Positions 19,535-32,257 are shown, numbered from the stretch's first letter. The stretch is 64,000 bases of DNA from Piromyces finnis (GCA_002104945.1 MCFH01000021.1:1-64000), one strand, 5' to 3'. The notes: generated from the letters alone by a model not told the origin. A program made the numbers and translations.

Positions 19535-22500
19535 ATGGATGAAGAATTGATGAATAATGCTACGTTGAAGGATGGTTTCGCTGGAAATCGTCGTTTCTTT
19601 AAGGGTTTTCTTGCCAAAATAGAATTAATCTTTATGGTCTACCCAGAGCGTTACGCGGATGACGAAACAAAAATCGTTTATATCATTTCGAGACTATATG
19701 GTGAAGCTTTGAATTGGGCTGCATCATTAATTCACAATCATGATGAATGCCTATTAAATTATGACTCATTTGTTGCCAAGCTTAAATCTGTGTTTGGTGA
19801 CAACGACTCAACGTTTGTGGCTAATCAAAAACTTCGAACTATAAAGCAAAGAAAAATCGGTGAGATTCAAAAATATATTCTTGAATTTAACCGATACTCC
19901 GATGACTCCTCTTGGAACGAAAGTGCAAAAATGGACGCCTTCTTAGCTGGACTACAAGATCAAGTCGCCAATAGGATTTTAGAAATGTTTCCCGGTCCAC
20001 AAACGCTATTAAATTTACAAGTTATTGCATCAAGAATCGATTCTAGAATCGATACCAACAGAAGATTCTTCAACAACAATCATTCTAATAACACTACTCA
20101 AAACCGAAGAACTGAAGTAAATAGAAAACCTTTCACTTCAAGAAATAAGAAAACTTATGGACCGCTTTCCTCAGAAGAAAAAGCTAGAAGAATTAAGGAA
20201 AATCTCTGCCTGTATTGTGGTTCTCCAGATCATAAGTTAAGTAACTGCCCAAAAAGAAGTAAAAATGAAAAATCAGCTGGGACTCATATTTCTAACACTA
20301 CGCCTGAAAAGAAGCCTAGAATAAGATTCTCCGATAATCCCAATCTGAAACAACCAGTCTTTGAGTTCCAACTCAATACTTCCGACGTCTCCGTGAATAC
20401 TAAACTACTAATTGATTCAGGATCTCAACTTAACCTACTAGATGTGGTCTTTGCCGAAGAAAATAATATTCCTTTTGATAAATCCGTCTCTTTCAACAAA
20501 ATCTCTGGCATTGGTGGGGAACAACAAATCTTAGGTAAATCTATCCCAATTTCGATCAAATACAAAAACCACCAATGTAAAACTATATTCTATATTGTAG
20601 ACCTTCCGGGATATTGTGGCATCTTAGGTGCTGAATGGTTACATCAGCACAACCCTAATATTAACTTCGTTGAAAAAGAATTATCTTTTAATTCAAATTT
20701 CTGTCTGTCACATTGCTCTGTTATTCCTAACGTTGCCCCTACTTATGCTATTTCTTCTATTTCTAATGATTCCAAATCTTCTTGTAGCACTTCAACCAAT
20801 TCTTATATCCATGATTCAACAAAAAATCTTCCTAAAAATAATGATTCCACTATCAACCCTCCAAGCAATAAAGAAGTTTTTCTTCCTGCTGAACTCCAAG
20901 CCTTTGAAGACGTATTTAATGAAAAAGCCGCTGAACAATTGCCGCCTCACAGGCAATACGACTGTGAAATCCGTCTTAAACCGGACTCTAAACTTTTTTA
21001 TGGACCGATTTATCCTTTAACGGATAAAGAATCAATGGCATTGAAGGAATACATTGATGAAAACTTGCGAAAAGGTTTCATCAGACCTTCAAAATCACCG
21101 GCAGGTGCCCCAGTACTTTTTGTTCCGAAAAAAAATGGTGAGCTACGTCTATGTCAAGATTATAGGAAATTAAATGAAATCACAGTCCGTGATTCCTACC
21201 CTTTACCATTAATTAACGACATGTTGGAGCACTTAGGTAAAAGCAACATCTTCTCCAAACTTGATTTAAGATCAGCTTATAATCTTGTGAGGATAAAAGA
21301 AGGTGATGAATTCAAAACTGCTTTTACTTGCAAATATGGACACTTTGAATATACTGTAATGCCGTTTGGTTTGAAGAACGCGCCTGCAGTATTCCAACAT
21401 TTCATTAATGATGTGCTTGATGGAATCTTGGGAGTATTTGTCTTCAGTTATATTGATGACTTAATTATATTTTCGGAAAATTTTAAAACTCATGTTATAC
21501 AAGTCAAAGAAGTACTTAAAAGACTTAGAAAAGCCGGACTTTATGCAAAACTTGAAAAATGTGAGTTCTTTGTCCCATTTATCGATTTTTTAGGTCATCG
21601 TATATCGTCTGATGGAATATTAATGGATCCAAAGAAAATTTCATCTATCCTGGAATGGCCAACTCCTAGAAATGTTAAAGAGGTTCAAGCGTTTCTTGGG
21701 TTAGCTAATTATTATAGAAGATTCATTGCCGGTTTTGCTGATCTCGCACAACCACTTAATGCATTACTTAAAAAGGATGTTAAATTCTGCTTCTCTCATC
21801 AGTGTGTGAATTCTTTTAATTTAATGAAGACCAAATTTGCTTCTTCTCCTGTTCTTGCATACCCGAATCGTGATATACCTCTCATGGTTGAAACGGATGC
21901 AAGTAATTTTGCTATAGGAGCCATTCTTTCCCAAACGAATCCGAAAGACAATACGGTTCACCCTGTAGCATTCTTCTCCAGATCGCTTAGTTCTTCTGAA
22001 AGGAACTATCCGATCTACGATAAAGAACTTTTAGCAATTGTAGCTGCTTTAGAAAATTGGCGTCATTTACTTAAGGGGACTGCTCAGCCTTTCAAAATTT
22101 TCTCGGATCACAGAAATTTGCTTTACCAGAAGAAACCCGAAAAAATGACACAAAGATTAGTTCGTTGGTCTTTGTTTCTTGCCGAGTTTAATTTTATTAT
22201 TGTTTATCGGTCGGGTTCTGCTAATGGTAAACCTGACGCTTTATCCAGAAGACCAGATTACTTAGAAAATTTTAAGGATTCCAATGATACTCCAAATTCC
22301 GTTCTTAGACCCGAAAACTTTTGTGCCCTGGTTCTGGATAACAACCCCCTTATGGATAAAATCATTTCAAATAGCAAAGATGATAAATTCTACTTTGAAG
22401 TATGCAAATACTTAGAAACTCAAATTCCACCTGTCCCTCATTCTCAAATCGAAAACTTTAAAATTCAAGATGGTGTATTATTATTCAATGATAGGATCTA

Positions 22501-23770
22501 TGTCCCTCATGATTGTCGTTTGGAAGTTCTTAAGATTTGTCACGACTCACCCTCCGCTGGACACTTCGGACTGAAGAAAACTACTTCACTCATTGTTCGT
22601 GACTTTTGGTGGCCTTTTCTCTCTGTTGATGTTAAAGAATATGTAAAGTCTTGTGAAATATGCTGCCGTTCAAAGGACTCTCGACACAAACCTTATGGAT
22701 TTCTTTCTCCTTTGGAAATTGCTGAACGTCCTTGGTCTTCCGTATCTATGGACTTTATTACGGATCTTCCACCTTCTCAAAAGTATACTTGCATTCTCGT
22801 TGTCACTGATAGATTAACTAAATTATGTCATTTTATTCCTTTTGAGAACATTCCTTCTGCCTCCGCTACTGCTGATGCTTTCATGATCAACGTTTTTCGT
22901 CTCCATGGATTACCTAATGAAATTCTTTCGGATAGAGGTACTCAATTTACCTCTAAATTCTGGAATTCTATTTGTAAATCTTTCGATATAAACCTAAAAT
23001 TTTCTTCATCCTACCATCACCAAACTAACGGACTGACGGAGAGGGTAAACTCCGTTGTAGAACAATACTTAAGGTGTTACTCAAATTATAAAGGTTCCAA
23101 TTGGTACAAATTCTTACATCTTGCCGAATTCAGTTACAACAATGCTGTTCAAGAATCTACTAAAACTTCACCATTTTTTGCTAACTACGGCTATAATCCG
23201 AAACATTCTCCAATTTTACCAAGTCGTACCAATGTACCAATTGCGGATGAATTTACAAGAAATTTCAAAGAAATAATTAAAACTCTTAAAGATAACTTAA
23301 AGAAATCTATTGATCAACAAGAAAAATTTGCAAACAAACACAGAAGTAAAGCTCCTGAACTCAAGGTAAATGATAAGGTCTGGATTAACAGTTCTCTAAT
23401 AATGCGGAACGGTAATAAGAAGCTAAAACCTAGAAAACTTGGTCCGTACAAAATAATTGAAAAAATATCACCAGTTTCTTTCAAATTGGAGTTACCAAAA
23501 GAAATTCGTATTCATCCAGTTATCCACGTTTCAGAATTGGAACCCTACCATGAAGATAAGTTCAAAAGAAAGCAACCGCCACCTCCACCAGTTATTGTAG
23601 ATAATAATGAAGAATTTGAAGTTGAGGAGATATTGGACAAAAGAAGATATTATGGTAAAGTTCAATACCTAATTAAATGGAAAGGATATCCGATATCTGA
23701 AGCATCTTGGGAGCCAGAAAATAATTTGAATTGTCCAGAGCTACTTAAGGAATTCAACGAAAAGAAATGA
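19535..23770 (+). CDS. E3 Gag-Pol polyprotein with chromodomain
   Basis: This 1411-aa single-frame polyprotein is intact. Order: Gag core (about 10-170); CCHC knuckle [14 protein letters not shown] near 225; aspartic protease [10 protein letters not shown] near 292; reverse transcriptase with [13 protein letters not shown] and YIDD near 639; RNase H (ETDASNF); integrase with HHCC region ([15 protein letters not shown]) and DDE core ending [12 protein letters not shown] near 1162. A clear C-terminal chromodomain (about 1358-1408) contains [17 protein letters not shown]. In chromoviruses this domain steers integration toward modified chromatin. Start chosen: the first Met after the leader ([10 protein letters not shown]). 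It is a family relative of E2 but clearly diverged. Confidence 0.95.
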   Translation: MDEELMNNATLKDGFAGNRRFFKGFLAKIELIFMVYPERYADDETKIVYIISRLYGEALNWAASLIHNHDECLLNYDSFVAKLKSVFGDNDSTFVANQKLRTIKQRKIGEIQKYILEFNRYSDDSSWNESAKMDAFLAGLQDQVANRILEMFPGPQTLLNLQVIASRIDSRIDTNRRFFNNNHSNNTTQNRRTEVNRKPFTSRNKKTYGPLSSEEKARRIKENLCLYCGSPDHKLSNCPKRSKNEKSAGTHISNTTPEKKPRIRFSDNPNLKQPVFEFQLNTSDVSVNTKLLIDSGSQLNLLDVVFAEENNIPFDKSVSFNKISGIGGEQQILGKSIPISIKYKNHQCKTIFYIVDLPGYCGILGAEWLHQHNPNINFVEKELSFNSNFCLSHCSVIPNVAPTYAISSISNDSKSSCSTSTNSYIHDSTKNLPKNNDSTINPPSNKEVFLPAELQAFEDVFNEKAAEQLPPHRQYDCEIRLKPDSKLFYGPIYPLTDKESMALKEYIDENLRKGFIRPSKSPAGAPVLFVPKKNGELRLCQDYRKLNEITVRDSYPLPLINDMLEHLGKSNIFSKLDLRSAYNLVRIKEGDEFKTAFTCKYGHFEYTVMPFGLKNAPAVFQHFINDVLDGILGVFVFSYIDDLIIFSENFKTHVIQVKEVLKRLRKAGLYAKLEKCEFFVPFIDFLGHRISSDGILMDPKKISSILEWPTPRNVKEVQAFLGLANYYRRFIAGFADLAQPLNALLKKDVKFCFSHQCVNSFNLMKTKFASSPVLAYPNRDIPLMVETDASNFAIGAILSQTNPKDNTVHPVAFFSRSLSSSERNYPIYDKELLAIVAALENWRHLLKGTAQPFKIFSDHRNLLYQKKPEKMTQRLVRWSLFLAEFNFIIVYRSGSANGKPDALSRRPDYLENFKDSNDTPNSVLRPENFCALVLDNNPLMDKIISNSKDDKFYFEVCKYLETQIPPVPHSQIENFKIQDGVLLFNDRIYVPHDCRLEVLKICHDSPSAGHFGLKKTTSLIVRDFWWPFLSVDVKEYVKSCEICCRSKDSRHKPYGFLSPLEIAERPWSSVSMDFITDLPPSQKYTCILVVTDRLTKLCHFIPFENIPSASATADAFMINVFRLHGLPNEILSDRGTQFTSKFWNSICKSFDINLKFSSSYHHQTNGLTERVNSVVEQYLRCYSNYKGSNWYKFLHLAEFSYNNAVQESTKTSPFFANYGYNPKHSPILPSRTNVPIADEFTRNFKEIIKTLKDNLKKSIDQQEKFANKHRSKAPELKVNDKVWINSSLIMRNGNKKLKPRKLGPYKIIEKISPVSFKLELPKEIRIHPVIHVSELEPYHEDKFKRKQPPPPPVIVDNNEEFEVEEILDKRRYYGKVQYLIKWKGYPISEASWEPENNLNCPELLKEFNEKK

Positions 23771-24039
23771 TTTCAACGGAAACTTTATTTTAATTTATCT
23801 TAATTTTATTTTTAATTTTATTCTTAAAAAAAAAAAAAAAAAAAAATTATTTTCTTAAATTTTAAATTTACTTTAAGCATGTATTTAATATCAAATATAT
23901 AATATAAAAAATTATTTTTATTGTAATTCAATTAGTATAGTTTAAGTTTATAGTAGTTATATAGCCTAAAAAATTAATTTAATAAAACATAAAATGAACC
24001 CAAAGATTCGTCTGGTATCCGAATCCTGGAGGAGGACCA

Positions 24040-24559
24040 TGTAACGAATCTATTAGAAAATTAATATTGTCTTAATGGTTAGTATTTAAGACATTAATCT
24101 GGATCACTCGGGTTCGACTCACACCTTGATCCAAAATTTATTTTAAATTATTTATTTAACAATTTAATTTATGACTCATAGAAACTTATAGAACTTATTC
24201 GAAAAAGAATAAGTTCGAATATTCGAAAAATTAAATATTTTATGTATTTTTATCACGAGATTCATTTTATGTAATTTTTAATTAATTTAAAGAATAATTT
24301 AGAAAGAAAATTTAATTTTTAATTTAGCCACATCAGATTTAGAAAAAGTATAAATAGAAGTGATGTGAATCAAAAATTAAATAGTTGTGTTTTTATTAAC
24401 TTTTAAATTTAAATCTTTATTTTTAAAAAATTTAATAATAATAAAAAATTATTTTAAATAAATAAATTTATTGACTTATAGGGAATACAAAATTTATTTT
24501 TCTATATAAATATTATTAATTCCTACATTAATAAATTCTTTATATAGAAACTCGTTACA
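24040..24559 (+). repeat. E3 3' LTR (LTR-C), uninterrupted copy
   Basis: This 520-bp LTR serves as the empty-site reference for LTR-D, E1 and E2. It carries the tRNA-like module (hairpin 24069-24092, B box 24111-24120). The only differences I noticed from the 5' pieces are AATAAG for AAAAAG near 24208 and one fewer A in a poly-A run. Confidence 0.92.
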
Positions 24560-25661
24560 GGTAGATTACTTTATTGATGGAAGGAATTATCGAAAACTGA
24601 TCACGGAAACCAATGAAAAGATGAAATTGATTTTGGAAGCTCATAACATTGGACATGAAGGATATTATAAAACTTATCAACGTCTGAAAAAAAGCTATTA
24701 TTGGAACGACATGGTTAATGATATTCGAAGAGTTGTAGCCAAATGTGAAAAATGCCAACTTAATCGCCCTCAACCATATCCAGAACCTACGGAAAATCTT
24801 CCAACTGAGGTTGAAGCTCCTTTCACTCATCTGGGTTTAGATATCATTGGTCCATTGGTAAAAACTCGTAACAATAACCAATATATTATAGTTGCAGTGG
24901 ATCATTTCACAAAATGGGTCGAAGCAGAACCCACCGAAAATATCACTTCAAAGGATGTCATAAAATTTTTAATCAATGTTTTCTCTCGGCATGGAGTATC
25001 ACAAGTCATTACAACCGATAACGGTGTCCAATTTACCTCAGATATGACCAAAGTTTTCCTGGACTTATATGATGTCTATGTCAAGTTTGTCTCAACTTAT
25101 CATCCTGAAAGTAATGGTTTGACTGAAAATAGAAACAAAGAAATTGGAAAGCTTCTAAGACTGCTTGGAAAAGAAAACAAGGATTGGGATGAAATTTTGC
25201 CTTCTGCTCTTTGGGCGCTCAGAACTACTAAAAATACTGTCACAAACCATTCTAGTTTTGAATTGGTTTATGGAAGAGAAGATCAGCAACCCTTTGATAT
25301 TGCCGCCAGACCTACTAAGGGTATTAATCAGTCTTCGGATGAAATCTTACTTGAGAAGTTTATTAATCATTACAGGTGGACGTTGGAAGCTTGTGAAAAT
25401 ATTAAAAATGCGAATAAATACTGGGCTACTAGAAGGGAAGAAAAACAAAGTATGACTAAGGGCAAAAATATCCATATCGGTGATCTAGTATTAGTTAGAA
25501 ATTTTAATCGAACGAAGTTAGAGCCTTATTTCGTTGGACCACTCAAAGTTGTCAAGAAACAATTCAATACGGTTACTTTAGCTGATATATCCACTGGAAT
25601 TCAGATGAACCGAAATGTTCATCTTAAGAACATTGTAAAGTTTAACTCTGCTTTTGCGTAA
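24560..25661 (+). pseudogene. E4 pol fragment (integrase only)
   Basis: The open frame runs from the LTR junction to 25661. It corresponds to about the last 365 residues of E1 Pol: the HHCC region (HNIGHEGYYKTYQRL..CEKCQ), the DDE core and the C-terminal tail. The first Met at 24621 is internal and not a real start. The sequence is nearly identical to E1; a few replacements are visible, such as HGVS for HGVP and NRNKE for NRNRE. It has no promoter of its own, so I regard it as a remnant. Confidence 0.9.
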
Positions 25662-25684
25662 GCAAGAGTCTTCGTGGGGGCACT

Positions 25685-26394
25685 TGTTAAGGAACCAACA
25701 AATAATGTTATTCTTGTCATAATTAATGATTATGACCTAATCCATTCATTATTGTTCCTAAATGTATGAAAACTTTACAATATTCTTATTTGTAAATTAA
25801 TGTATACACTTAAATTATATTTAAAATTATTAATAATTATTTTTATTGAACTTAAATTTTATTTTATTAAACTTAAAAATTAATTTAGTAATAATAATAT
25901 ATTGAAAATTATAGTTTATTGAACTTTTAGTTTAATTTATCAAGTTAATGAATTTTTATTAATTAAAATTATGAATAATATTTCTGTAAAATAGTAAAAT
26001 TCTTTAGTTAAATATATTTAAAGTAAACTTTTAATGTATGTTAATCAATTTAATAATATGTATAAATATTTATTATAATAGTAATGTAATTTTATTATTC
26101 ATTTAAAAGTAATTTAAATACTAAAATTAATGTAAATAATTAAAGACTAATTCTTTTAATTAATACTACTTAATTTTTTACAAAAAGTATAAAAAGGTGT
26201 ATATTATAAGAATTAGAGAATATACAGATATTTTTATTTTTTTTTATATTTTATTTTATAATTTTATATTAATATCTTAATAAAACAATTTTATTAATAA
26301 AACAATTTTTCTTATTTCATTTTAATATTATTTTTGAGTATTAATAAATTTATTAATATTTTATAAATAAAAGTAAATTCCTCGAACCGTAACA
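25685..26394 (+). repeat. E4 3' LTR (LTR-A)
   Basis: It is 710 bp, starting TGTTAAGGAACC and ending CCGTAACA. It is homologous to the E1 LTRs in reverse orientation, with small indels. The next four bases, TTGT, are the left target duplication of E6. Confidence 0.9.
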
Positions 26395-26398
26395 TTGT

Positions 26399-27023
26399 TG
26401 ATAACGGATTGGTAGTTATATTACAACTTTTTAACTACTTCTTCTGTTATCTTATATTGTTTTATCTCGACAGCTATTGTACGAGCTTTAACAATATCTA
26501 CTAGTTTTATTAATTTATTTTAAGTTATTTTATAATTTTAATAGTTTTATTATTTTAATAATATTTATATAGAATAATAACACCAGATTTATTCTATAAA
26601 ATATTATTTATTATTAACACAATAATTACAAATTAGACAAGTTTAATTTCGTTTTTATATTTTCTTTTATTTATTGTTCTTACGCTCTTTTTAACAATAA
26701 TTTTTATTATATAAAAACTTATTTTTTGTCTTTTAAATATTATTATGTATTCACTAATTAATTATATTAACTATTATTAAAATTTAACTTATTATTAGTA
26801 ATCTAAGTCTTCTCATTTTTTACTAAAAATTATTATTATTCTTTATATTAAAAATTATTTTTATAATTTAACTCAATCAAATATATAAATTTATAAAATA
26901 TTTGATTTTATGGTAAATTATATTTTTATAATAAACTATATAAAATTATTTAATAATTATTTTATAATAAAATTTTCTACTAATATCAAATGTATAATAT
27001 ATTTATAATTATTATTTATCAAG
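26399..27023 (-). repeat. E6 3' LTR (LTR-G)
   Basis: This 625-bp LTR has TGATAA and TTATCA ends. Its last 130 bp or so recur at 28391-28519, and its first 51 bp recur at 36930-36980. Confidence 0.75.
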
Positions 27024-27362
27024 ATTTCCTCCCCTAAGATACGACTTAGTGGTAGCTGATAAAAATATTCATAAATAATAATAAATATATAAGTTTTTGA
27101 TATTTTTATACTAAATATTTAAAAATTTAAATTTTTTTTTTCTATATATATATATATATATGATAAAAATAATATAAAATAAGGTTTATAAAAAAAATGA
27201 TGAAAAATTTGAAAATTTTTATTAATAAAATTTTTTTTTCAAAGAAAAATAAAAAAATGAAGTGAAATTTTGTTAAATGTCGTAGTGTAAATATTTTTGT
27301 GTTTTTATATATTTTTGTAATGTAATTGTCGTATTATTTGTATATAAATGTTTAATGTGGTT

Positions 27363-28400
27363 TTATCTTTCTTTAAACTTTGAAAATAGATGAAATTTTG
27401 ATTCTAATATGTCGAAATAATGTCGTTTTAAAATTGAAGTTACTGATTTGATATAATCTTTTAGATTGAAAATAATTGAATTTGAAATACTTTCTTTTAC
27501 ACTTTTTATTATACTGAAATATATATTCTTAAACGAATTATTTGATGAGTTTTTGATTATATCATTTTGTTTATTTCGCTTTTTTCTTGATTTTAATTTC
27601 CTGTTAATATTAATATTCAAATGATTATATTTTAGAATTTTACTTTTATTTTTATATATCTTGATTTTGTGGCATTTTTCGTGAATAATTGGCGTTTTTT
27701 CTGCTTCATCACGGCCGACAAGATTTGACTTATTAATTGAAAATTTAATAAGTGAATCGTTTTTAATTCTTTTTGGAAATTTGCTGAAATTTGAATGAAA
27801 AATGTGATATTTTGGATAAAAATATTTATTTTTAAATTTGAATAAATGTCGAAATTTAATTGAATATAAAAGTTTGTTTTTATTGTTAAAAGTCGAATTA
27901 AAATTTTGAATTTTGATATTATTATTAAATGAATTAAATTGAGATTCATTAATATTTGATGGATTGAAACAATGAATCATTGAAATATTTGAAAGATTAT
28001 TTTTATTTTGTTTAAAATTTGAGAGACGAGCAACCATAATAGGAGATGAATTAGTTTTCATGTAGAGAGAGTCATCATCAGGATCAATGTATAATCGGTG
28101 ATCCTTTTGAGATTGACGACCTAATATAATATCATAACATGAATCTTCATCTTCTAGAATCCAGAATAATGCATAGATTTTTAAATCACCAAATTTAAGA
28201 GTTAAATTAACAGCTTGATTTGTTGAAATAACTTGTTTGCTAGCTAATTTAAAGAAAGTTCTCTTAAAATGTGTAATATTATGATTTGCTGATATTAAAT
28301 TAAAGAAGGATTTAGTAATAACATTAACATCAGAACCAGTATCTACTAAAACTCGGACAATGTTATTATCAATTGAGCCAATGACAGAAGTATAAAATAT
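27363..28400 (-). pseudogene. E6 protease-containing pol fragment
   Basis: The frame is open from the LTR junction to a stop at 27363, about 340 codons. The N-terminal third is a retroviral-type aspartic protease: VLVDTGSDVNVITKSF, then CYDIILGRQSQKDHRLYIDP, which aligns with E5 (PYFDIIFGRGIQKKYRLFIDP). The remainder is rich in Asn, Lys, Ser and Ile and resembles the linker between protease and RT, but no RT motif follows. The first Met at 28061 lies after the protease and is not meaningful. It is probably non-functional, although the frame has stayed open. Confidence 0.65.
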
Positions 28401-28522
28401 TTGATTTTATGTAAATTATATTTTTATAATAAACTATATAAAATTATTTAATAATTATTTTATAATAAAATTTTCTACTAATATCATATGTATAATATAT
28501 TTATAATTATTATTTATCATTG

Positions 28523-29333
28523 TGATAAATAATGAAATTAATAAATATAAAATTATTATTATACCTGATTTTTAAGTTAACCCTAAAAGTAACTTAAAAC
28601 AAGTTATAGTTTAATTAAGTACTTTACCAAAATTCTTAAATAAAATTAATCCTAAACACTGCATATGTTTTGATTATTGAAAGAAAATAATAAACTTTAA
28701 TTAATCGAGATCAAAATATATAACTTTTGTTAAATTAATTGTTAAATTAAATATTTAATAACTTCGTTAGTAAATTACACTTTAAAAGTAAACAAATATA
28801 ATAATTCATGTTATAAAATAATATAATTAAACACCTTTATTAAAACATTAAAAATAATTATTACTTTAATTAATTGTAAAATAAACAACTTTTTATATTC
28901 TTTAACTTTTAATTATTTCTTTTATTGTTATTTCTAATTACTTTTATTACTTTTATTGTAAATAGTTATTAATTTTATTGTTTTAATGTAAATAGTTTAA
29001 ATTTAAAAGAAAATATAAATACATGTAAATATTCTTATTTTAATCATTATTATTATTATTAATAAAGAAATATTATATAGTTAGATTAATATTTTATAAT
29101 TTTAATAATCACTTTTATACTTAAATAAATAAAATTTTAAATATTTAAATATTAGAAAAACAAGTGTTTCTAATAAAACAATTTAGTGTTTTAACAAAAC
29201 AATTTTATTAATTTTTATAAAAACGATTTTAAATCTTAATCAATATAACTTATATAGTTATAACAAAAGATATAATATAATAATCACTTTTTGAAGTAAA
29301 ATTCAAAATTAAGATTATTATCAAATTATATCA
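28523..29333 (+). repeat. E5 5' LTR (LTR-F)
   Basis: This is 811 bp, equal in length and ends to 36114-36924. A 49-bp piece of its right end also occurs at 37961-38009. Confidence 0.9.
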
Positions 29334-29933
29334 ATGGTCCTTCGAACCGGAGAATCAAAATAAGGTAAATATATAAATTTTCTTTATATAAAAATTTCAT
29401 ATAGAATAGTAAAATATTCTATGAAATTAATTAAATAATCAAGTTATAATAGTATAGAATAGATAGTTAATAGAATAGTTAAATATTCTCAATATTTTAT
29501 CTATTTAGAAATTATAACTTATTAAATAATAAAATAATATTAAAATAATAAATCAATATTCAATATTGAAATATTATTTAAATATTATTAAATCAATATT
29601 AAAATAAAATAAATAAATTATAATACTTAATAGTATAGTATTAATATAGTAAATTGATATATAAACATTATATATTAGATAAAATATATAGATATTTTAA
29701 ATAAGAAAAGAATTAAAAAAAAAAAAAAAATAGTATAGAAAAATTATTAGATAAATAGATTGATAATATTATAAATAAGATAGTTGAAAGAATTAATTAT
29801 AATAATAAAATAGGTATATATACATTAGATATATATACATAAAAATAAATATATAATAAAAATAAATCAAAATAATAATAAATAAAGATTTAAGTATATA
29901 TATATAAAAAATATATATACACCAAACAAACCA

Positions 29934-29964
<31 letters not shown>

Positions 29965-31288
29965 ATAAAACTTTATAAATAAAAATACTTGTAAAAATAT
30001 ACTAGGAGCGTATAGAGCTCATATACAGAGTTTCAGTGTATAATTAACTAGTTTCAGTTGGTTAGAAACTATAGCTGTTAATCACTGAAGTATTTGTAAA
30101 AGTAGGACGAGTGTGAATAGCACGCTTACTTGGGGGAAGGGATTGTTAGTGTGATAAAAAGCACGCAATACAGGACTCTCAAGTTGAATACTTTTGTGAA
30201 CTCTGGCGAATAAGGAACTTTAGTCACCGAAGGCTAAAGGTTTGTCGTGAAGGTAAAGCGACATAAAAATATATAGTTTAAATTTATTTTGAGGTCTAGT
30301 ATATCACCTCTAGTTAGTAGCTTTTGCCGGTTAATTAAATTGTTGTAAGGCACTAAAAAGCGAAAAATAAATCCTGTAAATAAAGTTTTATATTTAATTA
30401 TTTTTTTTAAAAGAAAAAGAAATACATAAATTATAATTATAAATTAATAATTATAATTTATAAATTAAAGATAAAAATTATTTAATAAAAATTATAAAAT
30501 ATAATCATCGGTCAAATAAAATTAAGAGTATTGTTATAAATTTTAAATAATAAAAGCAATAATATTGAGTTGTCTTTTTAGTTAATTTTCAGCGAAAAAT
30601 AACTTTTGTTTATCTTTTCGGTTAATTAATTACTAAGATAATTAAAGTGTTTTATAGTAAGTTAGTAAGAGTGCAGTTTTATCACATATCGTGGGGGAGT
30701 AGAGCGCTAACTAATAAGTAAATATTACACCACTTAATATTTATGACGGTTAGTTAGTGGAGGTCGAAAGGCACGGTGACGAAACTGTCGGGTACTCTGA
30801 AGGTACTATAATAACATAATCAATATTATTTTCTGCTTTATAATAAAGAAATAAAAATAAACATCCTACTCTAAATTAAATATTTTTTTTAACAATACTA
30901 ATATATAAATAACTTAATATAAATAAAATATATTCTTAACATTTTCTCAAAAATAAAATCTTCTTAATTACAATAAAACTAAAACAAGTGTCTACAAGTA
31001 ACAACCGATTACTCCTTTTATATTACATTATATAAACGTTATATAAGATTATATTAATAAAAGTATAATAAATAAAATACCTGTAAATAAAATTATATTA
31101 TTGTAAATAAAGACTATTGTAAATAAAAACATATTACTGTACTTATAACTAAATTATTGTAAATAAAGATTGTTGTAAATAAAAACATATTATTGTTCTT
31201 ATAACTAAATTATTGAGAATAAATAAAAATTGAGTTTTTAAATAAAATATTAAAATAAAATTAAATAAAATAAAAATAAAAAGTAATA
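29334..31288 (+). other. E5 5' leader
   Basis: The 1.95-kb non-coding leader starts with the putative tRNA-Tyr primer site (29335-29351). Two GC-richer, probably structured islands lie at about 30000-30260 and 30655-30810, in otherwise near-pure AT. A direct repeat of about 45 bp (TTGTAAATAAAAACATATTA and what follows) lies at about 31120-31215. I see no gene. Confidence 0.65.
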
Positions 31289-32257
31289 ATGGATAATACT
31301 ACTAAAGGTATTACCTTTAATAGAATACCTATTTTGGGTTCAACAAAGGTTGAATTTGATGATTGGGAATTTTCTTTCAAACATTGGTGTAATTTATATA
31401 AGGTACCAGAACAAGAAAAGTTAGAATACCTTATATCATTAACTACAGGTACAGCTAGAACAATTGTAGTTAATGCATTAAATAAAGAAACACCAGATGA
31501 TTATAATACCATCATCAAAAATCTTAAAAGTCATTTTAAGGGTTCAGTACCAAAGAATTCTAGATTATTAGAATTGTCTACTATTACAATAAAGAAAAAT
31601 GAAAGTGTATCTGAATTCAATATTAAATTTGACTCTTTAATAAATAAAACAAACTTAAAAATGTCAAATGAAATCATATTGTCCTACTATATTAATGCTT
31701 TTAGAAACCTTACTAAAACTTACGAAGCACTTTTAGAAGCTGAACCAAAAAGTTTAGAAGAAGCCAGAAACATTACTATTAAGAAAGAGAAAATTTTCAA
31801 TATAGTTGAAGAAAATAGACCAAAAATAAGAACTTCCATTAGTTCTAGAAGGTCTCCAAATGATAATAATGCTCAAAGAAATAATGATAGAGCATATTCA
31901 AATAATTTTAATAGTTATAACCGAATGAATAACAATAACACTACTCAAAATAGTTTTAAAAATTATAATAATAGAAATTATACTAATAACTACAGAAATA
32001 ATAATTATAATAGTAATATTCAAGATAATAACTACAATAATGATAACAATAATTATTCAAGATTTAATAATATTAATCAAAACGTTAAGCAAAGAAAAAG
32101 TACCTTAAAATACCCATAAAATAATGATGATGAGTTAAAAGAAATAACTCAAAAGCTTGCGGACCTAAAAATTAATGTTTGCTTAAATTGTAAAAGAATA
32201 GGTCATACTACGAATGATTGTCCAGAATTAGATGATGAATACAATCATTTAAACTAA
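31289..32257 (+). pseudogene. E5 gag with premature stop
   Basis: Gag starts MDNTTKGITFNRIPILG and has a Gag-core-like region (FDDWEFSFKHWCNLY; ETPDDYNTIIKNLKSHFKGS). An Asn-rich stretch follows. A TAA at 32117-32119 ends it after 276 residues, just before the zinc knuckle. In the same frame, codons then continue through CLNCKRIGHTTNDC to a second TAA at 32255, within the frameshift signal. Without read-through the product lacks its RNA-binding knuckle and cannot reach pol. A point mutation is likely; a sequencing error or programmed read-through is possible. Confidence 0.82.

Larger units (their letters stand above)
11296..24559 (+). mobile_element. E3: Ty3/Gypsy chromovirus with nested insertions in its 5' LTR
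   Basis: E3's 3' LTR is 24040-24559 (520 bp, TGTAACGA to TCGTTACA, 8-bp perfect inverted ends). Its 5' LTR is in three pieces: 11296-11306, 12388-12664 and 19042-19274. They add up to 521 bp once target duplications are removed. LTR-D interrupts it at AATC and E2 interrupts it at TTTAG. By eye the two LTRs differ by one substitution and one A in a homopolymer. The flanks (ATTAC left, GGTAG right) do not match, so one side was replaced by recombination. The polypurine tract CCTGGAGGAGGACCA lies at 24025-24039. Confidence 0.88.
24560..26394 (+). mobile_element. E4: 5'-truncated relative of E1
   Basis: It contains the integrase part of pol, the polypurine tract (GTGGGGGCACT) and a 710-bp LTR-A (25685-26394). 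The left end is cut abruptly at the E3 LTR inside codons matching VDYFIDGRNY of E1 Pol. Everything upstream (5' LTR, gag, protease, RT) is missing. It is probably the target into which E3 inserted, with the other half lost by recombination. Confidence 0.9.
26399..28519 (-). mobile_element. E6: internally deleted Gypsy derivative
   Basis: The left LTR-G is complete (26399-27023, TGATAACGG to TTATCA). The right copy keeps only its last 129 bp (about 28391-28519). The flanks are TTGT at 26395-26398 and 28520-28523. In sense, the first part of the 5' LTR is joined directly to protease coding sequence at a 10-bp microhomology (TATAAAATAT). The rest of that LTR, the primer site and gag are gone. 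RT and integrase are also absent. The polypurine tract AGGGGAGGAAATCT abuts the 3' LTR. Confidence 0.78.

Noticed and set aside
32117-32119. Programmed stop-codon read-through in E5 gag
   Set aside because: No conserved context or downstream structure is seen, and E1 and E7 have no stop at this place. A nonsense mutation is simpler.
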